The notes: generated by a model from the letters alone, not told the origin. Positions 1 through 8,903 are shown, numbered from the stretch's first letter. The stretch is DNA of 64,000 bases from Sporosarcina sp. FSL K6-2383 (GCF_038618305.1 NZ_CP152017.1:1651501-1715500); one strand, 5' to 3'. Made by a program: numbers and translations.

Positions 1-247
1 GCTTGGCGTCTGTTTCTTCTTGTCTGTCAAAGATAGCACGTGTCAGTTGTGTATTTTCATCAAGCTGTACTTTCATGCTTTGTTGTTCAGTCTTAAACCC
101 TTGCATTTCGGTTTTAAATCCTTGCATTTCAGTCTTAAACCCTTGCATTTCGGTTTTAAATCCTTGTATTTCAGTCTTAAACTCTTGCATTTCAGTTCTC
201 ATTTCTTTAAACTCAATCAAAATTTGTTGCAAAAGCTGTTCGCTCAT
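1..247 (-). CDS. Coiled-coil protein with heptad repeats (partial, runs off left edge)
   Basis: The minus strand reads from an ATG at 247 with a good SD (GGAAAGGATG just upstream) to the window edge, giving the first 82 residues. After MSEQLLQQ the sequence becomes a run of seven-residue units of the type EMQGFKT, repeated about five times, then a charged helix. This is a classic parallel coiled-coil heptad. At DNA level the units form a roughly 42 bp repeat (two alternating 21 bp units). No catalytic domain is visible in the part shown. The function is unknown; similar short coiled-coil proteins are common hypothetical proteins in Bacillales. The plus-strand open frame over the same bases is its shadow. 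Confidence 0.75.
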   Translation of the reverse strand, partial: MSEQLLQQILIEFKEMRTEMQEFKTEIQGFKTEMQGFKTEMQGFKTEMQGFKTEQQSMKVQLDENTQLTRAIFDRQEETDAK

Positions 248-414
248 GGCTAACATCCTTTCCTTTATTTTCTTTCAGAAAAATATTTCGATATTGCCAG
301 TATATCATGAAAGGAATTTTTCATGTAGTACCATTGCCATTCACTACCGCTATACTGTATAATCCATCATGGTGGAGTACACTCGAATGATGGAAGTGAA
401 GGAGGTAATTAACG

Positions 415-651
415 ATGGGAACAATTTGGTGGATTATAATAGTCATCGTTGCGCTAGCAGCAGGTGTGGCACTTGGATTTTTCATTGCACGTCAATATAT
501 GATGAAATATTTGAAAGACAACCCGCCGATTAATGAAGAAATGTTACGTATGATGATGATGCAAATGGGGCAAAAGCCATCACAAAAGAAAATCAATCAA
601 ATGATGGCACAAATGAACAAAGCTAGTGACAAAGGTATGAAAAAGAAATAA
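415..651 (+). CDS. yneF: YneF family small membrane protein (UPF0154)
   Basis: A 78-residue protein with one N-terminal membrane segment (about residues 4-24, [19 protein letters not shown]) followed by a cytoplasmic basic, Met-rich tail with the family pattern [21 protein letters not shown]. Length and architecture match UPF0154/YneF, a conserved Firmicutes family of unknown function, probably single-pass with a cytoplasmic C-terminus. SD GAAGGAGG lies 8 bases before ATG. It is monocistronic: an intrinsic terminator follows directly. Confidence 0.92.
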   Translation: MGTIWWIIIVIVALAAGVALGFFIARQYMMKYLKDNPPINEEMLRMMMMQMGQKPSQKKINQMMAQMNKASDKGMKKK

Positions 652-666
652 TCATCATGTAATCGA

Positions 667-707
667 CCACTTTTTCTGTTAGGGATTAACAGAAGAGTGG
701 TTTTTTT
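667..707 (+). terminator. Intrinsic terminator after yneF
   Basis: CCACTTTTTCTGTTA pairs with TAACAGAAGAGTGG and is followed by seven T residues. Confidence 0.85.
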
Positions 708-781
708 ATTACCAATAAATTAGCTATACTTTCACACAATATGTTAAGATGAAATTCTGACTTTTAAAGAGGAGTAAATAT

Positions 782-1204
782 ATGCAAATTAATCAGCAGT
801 GGAATCAGGAAGATAGTGACTATATTAGAAAAAAGGTTATTAAACATAATCTGTCTAAAATACCTGATGAAGTAAAGCATCCAGTTAAAAATATTAGCTT
901 TATGCTTAGAAATGAAGAGGAAGAAATACTCGGGGGAATCACAGGGACTATATTTTGGTATCATCTGCATATCGACTTTTTATGGGTTGATGAATCACTG
1001 AGAGGCAAAGGCTACGGAAAAAAATTATTGGATCAGATAGAAAAAACGGCAAGAGAAAATAATTGTAAACTGATTCAACTAGATACTTTCAGCTTTCAAG
1101 CCCCCGATTTTTATCAAAAGTATGGCTATCAAATCGTCGGCATTATTGAAGAACATCCGACTAAAGATTTTCAACAGTATTATTTAGAAAAAAGATTATT
1201 TTGA
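782..1204 (+). CDS. GNAT family N-acetyltransferase
   Basis: A 140-residue protein with the GNAT fold. Motif A is visible as [20 protein letters not shown] (about residues 72-91), with the R-x-x-G-x-G acetyl-CoA pyrophosphate loop. Motif B follows as [16 protein letters not shown]. It transfers an acetyl group from acetyl-CoA to an unidentified amine. SD AGAGGAG precedes the ATG. It stands alone between two terminators, so context gives no substrate. Confidence 0.88.
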   Translation: MQINQQWNQEDSDYIRKKVIKHNLSKIPDEVKHPVKNISFMLRNEEEEILGGITGTIFWYHLHIDFLWVDESLRGKGYGKKLLDQIEKTARENNCKLIQLDTFSFQAPDFYQKYGYQIVGIIEEHPTKDFQQYYLEKRLF

Positions 1205-1210
1205 GCACAA

Positions 1211-1250
1211 GAATGCCCCACTTCATAATCAACACGAAGTGGGGAAATTC
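1211..1250. terminator. Bidirectional terminator between convergent genes
   Basis: The stem GCCCCACTTC / GAAGTGGGG is flanked by AT-rich arms (GAAT/AAATTC) and sits between the GNAT gene and the convergent hydrolase gene. Confidence 0.75.
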
Positions 1251-1251
1251 T

Positions 1252-2178
1252 TCATTGTGAAAAACCAAAACGAGCTAAAAATTCTCGAACCGTCAATTCA
1301 TATTGGAATGGGTTATCATTATATGATTTGGCATGAGCACCTTTTGGGAATAATTTTAGCATTTTATCTCCAACTTTTGCCTCATACAATTCTTCAGTCA
1401 TGTAAGGCAAGATGAAATCATCCTCCATGCTATGGATGAACAGCGCAGGGATTGTAATATTTTTAACGACCTCTCGTGGTGAAACAAGATTCGTCGAATA
1501 GCCATCACGCATCTTCAAAAATAAATTGCCGATTCGGATAACCATCGCAGTACGCAGTGGGGTTTCCAGCCGTAACATATGAAGAATTTGTTCAGTGAAA
1601 TCGGAAAATGAGCAGTCTGCCACAAGAAAATTTGCTTCATCTTCATAAGTGCCTGCATACAAAATAGCCGTAGCTGCTCCCATAGACTCTCCATGAATAC
1701 CGAGCAATGCACGTTTGCCAATTCGTTCGCGAACCGCTTGGACAACTGCTTTCAAATCACTTTTTTCATAATAGCCAAAACTCGTTGTTTTACCGCCAGA
1801 ATCCCCATGCCGTCGATGATCAAACACGACAGAATTGAAGCCGAGCTTTTCGAAGAGACGGGCATATTTCATTGAATTGATTTTATTTTCGGTAACACCA
1901 TGACAAATGACAACGGTCCTTGTCGTCTCCAGCGGTTTTAAAAAGACTGCTTTTAAACGATAACCGTTCGGTGATTCAATCCACATATCATCCTTGCACA
2001 CCGTCTCATACCAATATTCATCAAAACGTCTCGACAAAATCTCACGTCTCATGATTAAATCAGGATTCTTCGGCTTCAAAAACATCATTTTATTCGTTAG
2101 AAGAATGCCGAAAATAGTTAGCAACGTCGTGAAAATACCAGAAAGTATACCGGTAATATATAGAGCACGCCGTCTCAT
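1252..2178 (-). CDS. Membrane-anchored alpha/beta hydrolase (YqkD-like)
   Basis: A serine hydrolase of about 308 residues with an N-terminal membrane anchor (residues 5-25). The nucleophile elbow is GESMG within LLGIHGESMGAATA, the acid is likely in SMEDDFILPY, and the His in KGAHAKSY. An HGVTENK oxyanion-region motif is also present. I use the ATG at 2178, with an SD of the GGGGGAG type 7 bases upstream; a longer frame to 2259 would run into the HMG-CoA lyase gene. It starts 13 bases after that gene, so they probably share a transcript. The pairing recalls B. subtilis yqkD beside yqkE, and yqkE is found 2 kb away. The natural substrate is unknown. Confidence 0.85.
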   Translation of the reverse strand: MRRRALYITGILSGIFTTLLTIFGILLTNKMMFLKPKNPDLIMRREILSRRFDEYWYETVCKDDMWIESPNGYRLKAVFLKPLETTRTVVICHGVTENKINSMKYARLFEKLGFNSVVFDHRRHGDSGGKTTSFGYYEKSDLKAVVQAVRERIGKRALLGIHGESMGAATAILYAGTYEDEANFLVADCSFSDFTEQILHMLRLETPLRTAMVIRIGNLFLKMRDGYSTNLVSPREVVKNITIPALFIHSMEDDFILPYMTEELYEAKVGDKMLKLFPKGAHAKSYNDNPFQYELTVREFLARFGFSQ

Positions 2179-2191
2179 CGTCACTCCCCCC

Positions 2192-3094
2192 TTACAGTTG
2201 TCCGTTTTCAAATAATCTGTACATAGCAGTATCAATTGGCCGTGAAACATGTGGTGCAATCATTTTGACTGCTTCACAAATCTTTTTTACATCAATGCCC
2301 GTTGTAATACCAAGTGTATCAAGCATATGTACGACATCCTCTGTCGCTACATTCCCTGTCGCGCCGGGTGCAAATGGACAGCCGCCCAGTCCACCTGCCG
2401 ATGTGTCAAAACGATCAATTCCAGCCTGTAGCGCAGCAAAAATATTAGCAATCGCCATTTTGCGCGTATCATGAAAATGCGCTGTCATGAGCATATCAGG
2501 AAGTTCGTCCTTCAACATGCTAAACAAGTTATAACTCTCCTGTGGATTGGCCATACCAATCGTATCCGCCACGCTTAATTCATCGACCCCAAAAGTTTCG
2601 AAGCGCCGGCATAGGGCGAGTGTATCTTTAGGATCTATCTTCCCCTCATACGGACAATAAAATGCAGTAGAAATACAAGCACGGACAAAAATACCTGCTT
2701 CTTTTAAATTAGCAATGACCGGTTCAAGCGCAGCCATACTTTCATCCGTCGAACGGTTAATGTTTTTTTTGTTAAATGAATTACTGACCCCTACGAACAC
2801 CGCGACACTTTGTACATCTGCTTCGAGCGCTAGCTCGACACCTTTTGCATTGGGCGTCAGTACGAATTGTTGTCCGACCTGCGGCGTGTTAGCAATGATA
2901 TCCTTAGCGTCCGCCATTTGCGGTACCCACTTCGGCGATACGAATGAAGTTAGTTCCATTTCTGTAATGCCTGCCCCTTGAAGTGCCTGAATGAATTCTA
3001 GTTTTTGCTCTGTTTCGACATATTTTTTTTCATTTTGCAGTCCATCTCGTGGACCGACCTCGATAATCGTAACGTTTTTTGGTAAAATGAACAT
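2192..3094 (-). CDS. mvaB: Hydroxymethylglutaryl-CoA lyase
   Basis: A 300-residue TIM-barrel enzyme that cleaves HMG-CoA to acetyl-CoA and acetoacetate, the last step of leucine catabolism. Residues 14-22 are GPRDGLQNE, carrying the catalytic Arg-Asp pair. HFHDT supplies the metal-binding histidines. The family signature GGLGGCPFAPGATGN carries the catalytic cysteine. SD GGAGG precedes the ATG. It is divergent from the thiolase at 3170, whose acetoacetyl-CoA chemistry is one step away. Other leucine-degradation genes (mvd, mcc, HMG hydratase) are not in the window. The B. subtilis equivalent is YngG. Confidence 0.93.
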   Translation of the reverse strand: MFILPKNVTIIEVGPRDGLQNEKKYVETEQKLEFIQALQGAGITEMELTSFVSPKWVPQMADAKDIIANTPQVGQQFVLTPNAKGVELALEADVQSVAVFVGVSNSFNKKNINRSTDESMAALEPVIANLKEAGIFVRACISTAFYCPYEGKIDPKDTLALCRRFETFGVDELSVADTIGMANPQESYNLFSMLKDELPDMLMTAHFHDTRKMAIANIFAALQAGIDRFDTSAGGLGGCPFAPGATGNVATEDVVHMLDTLGITTGIDVKKICEAVKMIAPHVSRPIDTAMYRLFENGQL

Positions 3095-3169
3095 ATCATC
3101 CCTCCTCTAGTATATTGTACTGAGGGATGCGTATACAGGCAACGTAATTAAGAGAATGGGGGAAAAATA

Positions 3170-4354
3170 ATGTCAACAGAAGTTGTGATTGTCAGTGCAG
3201 TTCGAACTGCAATCGGTTCATTTTTAGGTTCACTGAAAGATGTAGCAGCAACAGATCTTGGGGCAACTGCTATTCAAGAGGCGTTGCAGCGCGCAGGAGT
3301 GGCGTCTGACAGTGTCGATGAGGTCATCATGGGGAATGTACTACAAGCAGGACTTGGTCAAAATCCGGCACGTCAAGCAGCCATTAAAGCGGGATTGCCT
3401 GAAACCGTTCCGGCTTTAACGATTAATAAAGTGTGCGGCTCGGGGTTAAAGGCTGTCCACTTAGCACGTCAAGCCATCATCGCGGGGGATGCAGACATTA
3501 TTGTTGCAGGCGGCATGGAAAATATGAGTCAAGCACCTTACTTATTGAAAAATGGAAGAGAAGGCTTTAAAATGGGGGATCAAAAAATCATCGACAGTAT
3601 GATTACAGATGGTTTATGGTGTGCATTTAATGATTATCATATGGGTATTACAGCTGAAAATTTATGTGACCACTATGCGATTACACGTGAAGAACAGGAT
3701 GCATTTTCTGCACAGTCACAGCAGAAAGCAGCTGCTGCTATTGAGGCGGGCGTATTTAAAGATGAAATTGTGCCAGTTGCTATTCCGCAACGAAAAGGCG
3801 AGCCAATTATTTTTGATACAGATGAATACGTCAAAGCTGGCACAACCGCGGATAAGTTGGGAAAATTGCGTCCAGTATTTAAGAAAGACGGTAGTGTTAC
3901 GGCAGGAAATGCTTCTGGCATTAACGATGGGGCAGCCGCACTAGTTATCATGTCAAAAGCAAAGGCAGACGAGCTTGGCTTGACTCCGCTCGCAACGATT
4001 GCGGCAAATGGTAATGCGGGTGTCGATCCTGCAGTTATGGGGATCGGTCCTGTACAAGCTGTTAAAAAGGCACTAGGGAAAGCCAATTTACAACTAGCCG
4101 ATATTGATTTGATTGAAGCAAATGAAGCTTTCGCAGCACAATCGATTGCGGTCGATAAAGAACTTGGATTTGATAAAGAAAAACTCAACGTTAATGGTGG
4201 AGCAATCGCACTTGGCCATCCAATCGGTGCAAGTGGTGCACGGATTCTCGTCACACTTCTTCATGAAATGCAGCGTCGAGACGCCAAATCTGGACTCGCA
4301 ACGCTATGCATCGGTGGAGGACAAGGTGTCGCAACGATTGTTACGCGACCATGA
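3170..4354 (+). CDS. Acetyl-CoA C-acetyltransferase (thiolase)
   Basis: A 394-residue thiolase II family enzyme. The acyl-accepting cysteine is C89 in [14 protein letters not shown]. The catalytic His is H350 in [14 protein letters not shown], and the second cysteine is C380 in CIGGGQG. This is the full triad and normal length for a biosynthetic or degradative acetoacetyl-CoA thiolase (AtoB/MmgA type). It interconverts two acetyl-CoA and acetoacetyl-CoA. SD AATGGGGG lies before ATG. The 75-base divergent gap with HMG-CoA lyase holds both promoters, suggesting joint use in ketone or leucine carbon metabolism. yqkE follows 20 bases downstream in the same direction. Confidence 0.93.
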   Translation: MSTEVVIVSAVRTAIGSFLGSLKDVAATDLGATAIQEALQRAGVASDSVDEVIMGNVLQAGLGQNPARQAAIKAGLPETVPALTINKVCGSGLKAVHLARQAIIAGDADIIVAGGMENMSQAPYLLKNGREGFKMGDQKIIDSMITDGLWCAFNDYHMGITAENLCDHYAITREEQDAFSAQSQQKAAAAIEAGVFKDEIVPVAIPQRKGEPIIFDTDEYVKAGTTADKLGKLRPVFKKDGSVTAGNASGINDGAAALVIMSKAKADELGLTPLATIAANGNAGVDPAVMGIGPVQAVKKALGKANLQLADIDLIEANEAFAAQSIAVDKELGFDKEKLNVNGGAIALGHPIGASGARILVTLLHEMQRRDAKSGLATLCIGGGQGVATIVTRP

Positions 4355-4374
4355 CTGAAAGCAGGTGAGAGGAA

Positions 4375-4629
4375 ATGGCTAAAAAACGTAAACAAGTAAC
4401 ACCAACACACCCGAAAAAGATAGAAAATGAGGGCTTAACACTTTCAGATGCACTTGACGATGATGTTCTTGCGAAATTGAAGGCGGCGAAACAGCAATTA
4501 TCTGCTGCTGAACAAGCAAAAGAAGAACAGCGCCAAGAGCAAGTTCGTCAGGAACGTAAAGAACGTGAAAAAAATAAAAGTTTCGGGGAACTACTCGATG
4601 AGCACGGATACGGTGGATCAAAATTTTAA
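4375..4629 (+). CDS. yqkE: YqkE family protein (DUF3886)
   Basis: An 84-residue highly charged protein with no membrane segment. A basic N-terminus (MAKKRKQ) leads to LTLSDALDDDVLAKLKAAK, then a Glu/Gln/Arg-rich helix, and ends in the conserved REKNKSFGELLDEHG. Order and length match B. subtilis YqkE. The function is unknown; the charged helix suggests a coiled coil or nucleic acid contact, which is only a guess. SD GTGAGAGGAA. It is cotranscribed with the thiolase (20-base gap). Confidence 0.85.
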   Translation: MAKKRKQVTPTHPKKIENEGLTLSDALDDDVLAKLKAAKQQLSAAEQAKEEQRQEQVRQERKEREKNKSFGELLDEHGYGGSKF

Positions 4630-4680
4630 CTTCATTCAGCAAATCCTTTTGTACTGCAAGCGAAGCGTCAGCTACAGAAG

Positions 4681-4915
4681 TCTCCCACTTGTATAAGTGG
4701 CGAGATGAAGGCGAACTAGATTTGTAATTCAGCGGGGGTTCAAACCCGGGCTGAATAGGGGGAACTCAGACTAACTTCGTCGCGTCCTGCGACAACGTCT
4801 GAGTAACCAACATCCTGTTGGCCCAAGCCTCCGGCGGATGTCACGGATTTTGAAGGGAGTTAATTGAGCAAGCTCAATTCAAAATCCGGACGCAATCACG
4901 CCGGGGGCGTGATTG
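4681..4915. other. Multi-hairpin intergenic element (six successive stem-loops)
   Basis: Between yqkE and the AhpD-like gene lie consecutive inverted repeats. They are CCACTT/AAGTGG (4681-4705); ATTCAGC/GCTGAAT enclosing GGGTT/AACCC (4727-4756); ACTCAGAC/GTCTGAGT enclosing GTCGC/GCGAC (4764-4804); CCAAC/GTTGG (4807-4821); CGGATTTTGAA/TTCAAAATCCG enclosing ATTGAGC/GCTCAAT (4844-4888); and a perfect 10 bp stem CAATCACGCC/GGCGTGATTG (4893-4915). The stretch looks more GC-rich than its surroundings and has no convincing coding frame. It could be a structured RNA, a MITE-like repeat or a leader of the downstream gene. Confidence 0.6.
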
Positions 4916-4932
4916 ATGAAAAGGGGTGTGTA

Positions 4933-5397
4933 ATGATGGAACAACGGATCAATGCGGCACAAGTAGCCCCAGAGGCTTATAAAATTATGCTACAGTTCGA
5001 GGCTTATGCGAAGAAAACTGGATTTGACGTGCTATTGATTGAACTCATTAAAATCCGAGCATCCCAATTGAATGGCTGTGCCTATTGCCTAGATATGCAT
5101 ACAAAGGATGCTCGTGCATTTGGAGAAACCGAACAGCGTATCTACTGCCTCAAAGCTTGGCGCGAAGCACCTTTTTATAGTGAGGCTGAACGAGTTGTAT
5201 TAGAATTAACCGAAGCTGTGACACTCGTTGCAACAAGTCGAGTAGATGATGAATTATATAAAAAAGTGCGTAATCACTTTGATGAAAAACAATATGTAGA
5301 TTTAATTATTTTAATCAACACCATTAATAGCTGGAATCGCTTATCCATCGCTATGAACAATGTTCCGGGCGATTATCAGCCAGCGGTGCAGAAATAA
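4933..5397 (+). CDS. Carboxymuconolactone decarboxylase / AhpD-like protein
   Basis: A protein of about 154 residues in the AhpD-like superfamily. The redox motif is NGCAYCLDMHT, with C49 and C52 as the CxxC pair and H56 as the proton relay. The all-helical fold and length fit the short peroxidase-like or alkylhydroperoxidase group, which works in oxidative stress, with the exact reductant unknown. I start at the ATG at 4933 (an ATG-ATG pair, SD AAGGGG). The frame extends upstream to a TTG at 4864, but that codon lies inside a hairpin of the repeat element, so the extra residues are probably not translated. Confidence 0.85.
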   Translation: MMEQRINAAQVAPEAYKIMLQFEAYAKKTGFDVLLIELIKIRASQLNGCAYCLDMHTKDARAFGETEQRIYCLKAWREAPFYSEAERVVLELTEAVTLVATSRVDDELYKKVRNHFDEKQYVDLIILINTINSWNRLSIAMNNVPGDYQPAVQK

Positions 5398-5403
5398 TAG
5401 CAC

Positions 5404-5441
5404 AAGAAAAAGCATGGCCCCCGGGGACCATGCTTTTTCTA
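5404..5441 (+). terminator. Terminator after the AhpD-like gene
   Basis: The stem AGAAAAAGCATGG / CCATGCTTTTTCT is followed by a short pyrimidine tract. The stem is also the left boundary of the dispersed repeat described next. Confidence 0.8.
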
Positions 5442-5848
5442 TCCCTCTGCAAAAGGGAGTCGCACTCGGAAAATTTGGTTTTTTTCAATCATACAAACTG
5501 TTCTTCCTGACGATCAGTTACCCAAGACTCGTCTGTGCAGTTTGATATGGCCGATTCAATTTGGAATGTCACATGTTATTCAATGTGATTTTCTTTTTGT
5601 AATCAGGCATCAAGTTGCACTTCCACAAAAAACTTTTCTTCTACTGCATAGTTCACACTTCAGTGAATGGAACATGGGTCTTTCAGTTCCTGACGAGTGT
5701 ATCTAATCTTCAGTAAAGCAAATTTTCCGCCAAGGCTGTGCAGTTCATCGTAGGAAATCATTGTAGGTTGCTCGTCTACAATGTCGTTCTTCCTAGTCGT
5801 TTCGCCTTGTATTATTTATATACCCGGCTTTCATAAAGCTAAACCATT
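5404..5848. repeat. Dispersed ~400 bp intergenic repeat, copy 1
   Basis: This stretch shares ordered blocks with 48724-49210: the leading terminator hairpin, GGGAGT(C)GCACTCGGAAAATTTG, ACAAACTG, GTGCAGTTTGATA, AAGTTGCACTT, CACAAAAAACTT, TTCCTGACGAGTGTA, CAAATTTTCCGCCAAGG, TGTGCAGTTC, GCTCGTCTACAA and TATACCCGG. CGGAAAATTTG near the start is the exact reverse complement of CAAATTTTCCG near the end, about 270 bases on. No coding frame is conserved between the two copies. The nature is unknown: a decayed mobile element or a structured RNA. Confidence 0.7.
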
Positions 5849-6327
5849 TTAAACAAAACTTTTAAAAAAGATATTTTAAGGGGTAAGACTTTTTAGTAAA
5901 CGCCCCTGTTGCTCTAGTGAAACATTGATAGGATTAAGGGGTTAATATGAATTACTATAAATGATGGAAGCATCCATGATGATGAAACATCCAACGGCAA
6001 AAAAGCATTTGTTAGAAGTAATTCACTTCGTGTAAGAAAGAGTATACGGATGGAAAGACGATGTTAACGCTTCATGATATTCATCGTTTAATCTAATTTT
6101 CATTTAATTTCAATAAGTTATAAGACTCAATTTCCTTTTGGTTAATAGGTTTTATTCGGAATCCGAAATAGTTCATATGAACTGTTCTTTCATGAACATC
6201 AATTATGTTATCCAAAAGTTACAAACCCATGTTATGCTACTGATGAAGCGCTATCATTCAAGTGGTTTGGTAGGGGTAATTCGTGTGAAAGCAGGTGGAT
6301 AATTTGAAGAATAGGGGAGATGGAACA
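5849..6327. other. Long non-coding gap before the 5'-nucleotidase gene
   Basis: About 480 bases, AT-rich, with no supported gene. It must hold the promoter of the downstream surface nucleotidase. TTATCC, TTACAA and GTTATG hexamers at 6203-6237 have roughly helical spacing but only loosely resemble a Pho box. A 24-codon frame starting at ATGATGGAAGCATCC (about 5963) has no clear ribosome site. Confidence 0.4.
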
Positions 6328-8697
6328 ATGTCTTTGTTGAAAAAAGCCGGATTGTGGATTGCTATCATGGCACTTACATTCAGTAGTTTGTCGTTCGCAA
6401 CACAAGCAAGCGCAGCTACCAAGGCGCAAAATGTGACACGTGGTGAATTCGTTACTGCAGTTGTCGATGCACTTAAACTAGAAACTAGTAATAGCGCGAC
6501 GGCTCAATTTAAGGATGTTAATGAAAAACTAGCACCGTATGTGGAGGCTGCGTATAAAGCTGGCCTTGTAAAAGGAACGCTAGAAGGTAATTTTAAACCT
6601 GATCAAAAGTTGACACGTGAACATGCATTTATTATCACATCTCGTGCCATCAAAACTGATGAAACGTATGCTACTGATATACTGACTAAATTTAAAGATC
6701 ACAAAACTTTCGACACAAACAGCTTGAAGGAGCTTGCCAAAGGTGTTGGACTTGGACTATTGCAAGGATTTGAAGACGGTACAGTCAAACCTGAACAATT
6801 GGTAACGAAAACGCAAGCTACAAAAATTATTCACCGAATGGTAAAAGTATATAGCCCGGTAGTTTCCAAAGATTCGGTTTCACTTCGGATTTTGGGAACA
6901 TCTGATTTACATACGAACTTTGTACACTACGATTACTATCAAGACAAAGTATCAAATGACATCGGACTTGCGAAAACGGCTATTCTTATTGAACAAGCTC
7001 GCACGGAAAATCCGAACAATCTTCTTTTCGATAATGGGGATTTGATTCAAGGAACGCCGCTAGCTGGTTATAAAGTAACTGTGGACAAGCTTGAAAAAGG
7101 CGAACTTCACCCAGCTATAGCTGCACTTGCATCACTTGATTATGATGGCGGTACGTTAGGGAATCACGAATTCAATTATGGTCTAGATTATTTAGACGAA
7201 GTGTTGAATGACGCTCCATTTCCTATGTTGAATGCAAACATTTATGATGCTGTAACGAAGAAGAACCGTTACACACCTTATGTAATTCTTGAAAAAGAAG
7301 TTATCGATGGACAAGGTGCTGCACATACGTTGAATATTGGTGTTATCGGTGTTGTAACACCGGGAATCATGCAATGGGATCGTACACTCCTTGAAGGAGA
7401 TGTGACTGCTGAAGATGCAGCAAACTCTGTTGAGAAATTCATTCCTGAAATGAAGGAGCAAGGCGCTGACGTCATCGTTGTGTTAGCACACACTGGAATG
7501 GGTAATGAAATCCACGAAGTTGGCGAAGAGAACGTTGCTTATCAAATAACAGAGCTTGATGGTGTCGATGCAGTTATTACAGGGCATAACCATGCATTAT
7601 TCCCTGGAGACTTCAAAGATCTTCCCAATGTGAATCAAGAGCAAGGGACACTAAACGGTACGCCTATCGTTATGCCAGGTAAATTTGGTGACCATTTAGG
7701 CATTATCGATCTTGAACTGAAAAAAGATGGGGAACAATGGGCAGTTGTAAGTGGAAAAGGTGAAATTCGCCAAATCAATAAAGATTCAGACGTAGTCGTT
7801 CAGAAAGTAATTGATGCGGTTAAAGAAGCACACGAAGGAACAATTGAGTATGTCCGCGGCCCAGTCGGAAAAACAACGGCACCAATTACTAGCTATTTTG
7901 CATTGGTGCAAGATGATTCATCTATCCAGATTTTGAATAATGCCCAAACATGGTATGTTGAGCAACAAATCAAAGGAACGGAATATGGAGAGCTTCCAAT
8001 TCTTTCTGCGGGCGCACCGTTTAAAGCGGGCGGTCGCATGGGCGCAAGCTATTACACAGACATCGCTACAGGCGAAATCGCGATTAAAAATGTTGCAGAT
8101 TTGTATGTCTATGACAATACAGTTTTTGCACTTGTTATGACAGGTGCTGACATTAAAGAATGGCTTGAAATGTCAGCTGGTCAATTTAAACATATAGACG
8201 CTGCTTCAACGAAAGAGCAAGATTTGATTAACGTCGGATTCCCGACGTATAACTTTGACGTTATCGATGGCGTCACTTATGAGTTCGACGTGACACAACC
8301 TGCAAAATATGATGGTTCGGGTGACACGGTTAACGAAAATGCGAATCGAGTTGTTAATTTGCAATATGATGGAAAACCAATCAATCCAAAGCAACAATTC
8401 ATAGTTGTAACGAATAACTACCGTGCGAGCGGAAATTTCCCTGGTGTACGCAATGCAACTGAGAAAATCGATTATGCATATGAAAACCGTCAAGTCATTA
8501 TGGATTATATGATTGACCTTGGCACAATCGACCCATCTGCGGATGGTAACTGGACATTTGCTTCATTCGGTGAAAATGCCAATGTGACATTCGAAACGTC
8601 CGGAAAAGCGAAAGACTTTGTTCAAGAAGGGAGCGGTATTGAATACCTAGCTCCAGCTGAAGAAGGTTTCGCGAAATATTCATTGAAACAGAAATAA
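6328..8697 (+). CDS. Surface 5'-nucleotidase / 2',3'-cyclic phosphodiesterase with SLH domains
   Basis: A secreted protein of 789 residues from the ATG at 6328 (SD AGGGGAGA; the 6295 start has none). The signal peptide ends near TQASA-A (about residue 30). Two to three SLH modules (about residues 30-165) follow, for binding cell-wall polymer. Then comes a calcineurin-type metallophosphatase with LGTSDLHTNF, NGDLIQGTP, GNHEFNYG, VVLAHTG and GHNHALFPG as metal ligands, and a C-terminal 5'-nucleotidase substrate domain (about residues 480-770, with GAPFKAGGRMG). It likely dephosphorylates external nucleotides for phosphate and nucleoside salvage, like YfkN or CpdB. It stands alone between a long leader and a strong terminator. 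Confidence 0.9.
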   Translation: MSLLKKAGLWIAIMALTFSSLSFATQASAATKAQNVTRGEFVTAVVDALKLETSNSATAQFKDVNEKLAPYVEAAYKAGLVKGTLEGNFKPDQKLTREHAFIITSRAIKTDETYATDILTKFKDHKTFDTNSLKELAKGVGLGLLQGFEDGTVKPEQLVTKTQATKIIHRMVKVYSPVVSKDSVSLRILGTSDLHTNFVHYDYYQDKVSNDIGLAKTAILIEQARTENPNNLLFDNGDLIQGTPLAGYKVTVDKLEKGELHPAIAALASLDYDGGTLGNHEFNYGLDYLDEVLNDAPFPMLNANIYDAVTKKNRYTPYVILEKEVIDGQGAAHTLNIGVIGVVTPGIMQWDRTLLEGDVTAEDAANSVEKFIPEMKEQGADVIVVLAHTGMGNEIHEVGEENVAYQITELDGVDAVITGHNHALFPGDFKDLPNVNQEQGTLNGTPIVMPGKFGDHLGIIDLELKKDGEQWAVVSGKGEIRQINKDSDVVVQKVIDAVKEAHEGTIEYVRGPVGKTTAPITSYFALVQDDSSIQILNNAQTWYVEQQIKGTEYGELPILSAGAPFKAGGRMGASYYTDIATGEIAIKNVADLYVYDNTVFALVMTGADIKEWLEMSAGQFKHIDAASTKEQDLINVGFPTYNFDVIDGVTYEFDVTQPAKYDGSGDTVNENANRVVNLQYDGKPINPKQQFIVVTNNYRASGNFPGVRNATEKIDYAYENRQVIMDYMIDLGTIDPSADGNWTFASFGENANVTFETSGKAKDFVQEGSGIEYLAPAEEGFAKYSLKQK

Positions 8698-8703
8698 TAG
8701 AGT

Positions 8704-8748
8704 AAATAAAAATGTGCAAGAGGGTAGCCCCTTTGCACATTTTTATTT
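8704..8748 (+). terminator. Strong terminator after the 5'-nucleotidase gene
   Basis: AAATAAAAATGTGCAA pairs perfectly with TTTGCACATTTTTATTT across a GC-containing loop. The A and T tracts make it usable from both sides. Confidence 0.85.
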
Positions 8749-8811
8749 ATGTAGATAGCTTGGAAAAACACATGTCGTAACACGTAAAGAATTTACAGCT
8801 CCCCACTTCAA

Positions 8812-8860
8812 AAAGACTATACCAGGCTCCGAAATCGCACGGAACCTGGTATAGTTTTTA
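8812..8860. repeat. Hairpin of the AGGTTC family
   Basis: ACTATACCAGG / CCTGGTATAGT (11 bp) is flanked by A and T tracts. It resembles hairpins at 9190-9238, 32404-32440 and 59066-59109, and may also act as a terminator. Confidence 0.6.
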
Positions 8861-8903
8861 TGCAACAATAGAACATCCTTCACTCTAGTAAATATTCAAT
8901 ATA

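Noticed and set aside
3..362. Repetitive plus-strand open frame (LNPCISV repeats)
   Set aside because: It mirrors the minus-strand heptad-repeat gene, which has an SD and a sensible coiled-coil product; the plus-strand frame has neither.
4864..4932. N-terminal extension of the AhpD-like protein from TTG 4864
   Set aside because: The codons fall in hairpin arms of the intergenic element, and the strong SD precedes ATG 4933; family length fits the shorter form.
6203..6237. Possible Pho box before the 5'-nucleotidase gene
   Set aside because: TTATCC, TTACAA and TTATGC are loosely spaced by 11 and 13 bases and match the consensus poorly; too weak to call.
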